From Streptomycetaceae bacterium (lineage in GTDB: Bacteria; Actinomycetota; Actinomycetes; Nanopelagicales; Nanopelagicaceae): a DNA stretch of 6,362 nucleotides. The notes beneath the pieces are model-generated. The model did no database searches and was not told where the DNA came from. It saw nothing but the letters and a program-made list of their open reading frames with translations. Below, piece after piece: positions 5,889 through 6,362 of this stretch. Position 1 is the first letter of the stretch. Each line of letters opens with the position of its first letter. The stretch spans positions 1-6,362 of the forward strand of contig JAIXPU010000126.1 in NCBI GenBank assembly GCA_027486075.1. The letters are read 5' to 3'. Made by a program: the position numbers and the translations under genes.

Positions 5889-6362
5889 ATGGGTTGAGAG
5901 GCTTCCAAGTTGTATTGGTCGTTGCAAAGAGTGCCATATCAATCTGCCGACCGTCCTCACGTGTGACCTTGTTGCGCAAGATTCCTTCTCTTTGAAAGCC
6001 TGCTTTTATGAGAACTTTCTGTGAAGCCTCATTATCGGCATCTACCAACCCATCAATGCGGCGGAAGCCAAGAGTTGCAAAACCGTAATCAGTAATCATC
6101 ATGGAAGCGGTTGTGGCGATTCCCTTTCCGCGCATTGACTTTTCCATCCAATATCCAATTTCAGCTGTGTGGTTCTTAATATTTATTGTGTGTAGCGAAA
6201 TAACTCCAGCAAATTTCTTATTACCACCATTGCCGTGTTCAACCACAAAGCGAATTTCACGTCTTTCAGCAAAGCTAAATGGGTCAGAGCGCACAAATTC
6301 GATGGCGTGATCGATGGTGTACCCAGACGGAACCGTTGTGAATTTTGGAATGAGTGGATCCT
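5887..6362 (-). CDS. GNAT family acetyltransferase, RimJ/RimL-like (5' end outside the window)
   Basis: An open frame runs from the right edge to TAG at 5889-5887, giving 157 visible residues with no in-frame stop up to the edge. The GTG at 6294 should not be taken as the start: the 22 codons before it (DPLIPKFTTV... then HAIEF) are a typical N-terminal section of RimJ/RimL-like GNATs. The acetyl-CoA-binding motif A is RGKGIA (about 77-82 of the visible part), preceded by IGYWM. Motif B has the usual N-x-x-S-x-K ... AGF (N110, S113, AGF 120-122), followed by EGILR. These enzymes acetylate N-terminal amines of proteins or small amine substrates. The target cannot be told here, and none of the downstream genes suggests one. 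It precedes the membrane-protein gene by 9 bp. Confidence 0.9.
   Translation of the reverse strand, partial: DPLIPKFTTVPSGYTIDHAIEFVRSDPFSFAERREIRFVVEHGNGGNKKFAGVISLHTINIKNHTAEIGYWMEKSMRGKGIATTASMMITDYGFATLGFRRIDGLVDADNEASQKVLIKAGFQREGILRNKVTREDGRQIDMALFATTNTTWKPLNP

Noticed and set aside
5887..6294. Complete GNAT gene starting with GTG at 6294
   Set aside because: The frame stays open to the window edge and the 22 upstream codons look like a normal GNAT N-terminal section, so the gene is truncated by the window, not short.
1..6362. Mobile element, CRISPR array, tRNA/rRNA, toxin-antitoxin or defence genes
   Set aside because: No transposase, integrase, repeat array, tRNA-like fold or defence-type protein was seen on either strand; nearly all bases are occupied by conserved or plausible coding genes.

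Overview
The window looks like a compact piece of an actinobacterial chromosome. All ten genes lie on the minus strand and base composition is moderate (high-40s % GC by eye). The block clpS - DUF2017 - mec - cysO - cysM - murI - rph has the same order as the Mycobacterium tuberculosis Rv1331-Rv1340 region. The proteins resemble the mycobacterial ones closely: CysM ends in LWA, CysO ends in AVAGG, and DUF2017 sits next to ClpS. Moderate GC, very short spacers and the absence of several genes found in the mycobacterial cluster suggest a streamlined freshwater actinobacterium of the Nanopelagicales/acI type ('Ca. Planktophila'-like). That placement is inference; the phylum is well supported.

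Read in the direction of transcription (right to left), the window holds: a GNAT acetyltransferase cut by the right edge (6362-5887); a 112-residue three-helix membrane protein (5877-5539); a secreted two-part GH18 glycosidase with two Ig-like domains (5536-3782); the N-degron adaptor ClpS (3785-3489); DUF2017 (3492-2902); the JAMM peptidase Mec (2883-2467); the ubiquitin-like sulfur carrier CysO (2423-2151); the O-phosphoserine-type cysteine synthase CysM (2148-1198); glutamate racemase MurI (1174-377); and RNase PH, cut by the left edge (359-1).

Spacers run from 4-bp overlaps to 43 bp, and I see no hairpin-plus-T-run terminator between genes, so the genes may be read on long polycistronic transcripts. 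Only rph and the membrane-protein gene have clear Shine-Dalgarno sequences. clpS, mec and cysO instead have TATAAT-like hexamers exactly 7-12 bases before the start codon, which suggests internal leaderless promoters.

Mec, CysO and CysM form the sulfur-carrier cysteine pathway: CysM joins O-phosphoserine-derived aminoacrylate to thiocarboxylated CysO, and Mec releases cysteine. ClpS delivers N-degron substrates to the Clp protease. MurI makes D-glutamate for peptidoglycan, and the exported GH18 enzyme probably acts on a GlcNAc-containing polymer outside the membrane. I found no mobile element, CRISPR array, tRNA/rRNA or defence system. The main points of interest are the coupling of the GH18 gene to clpS, the leaderless-promoter pattern, and the trimmed-down gene cluster.
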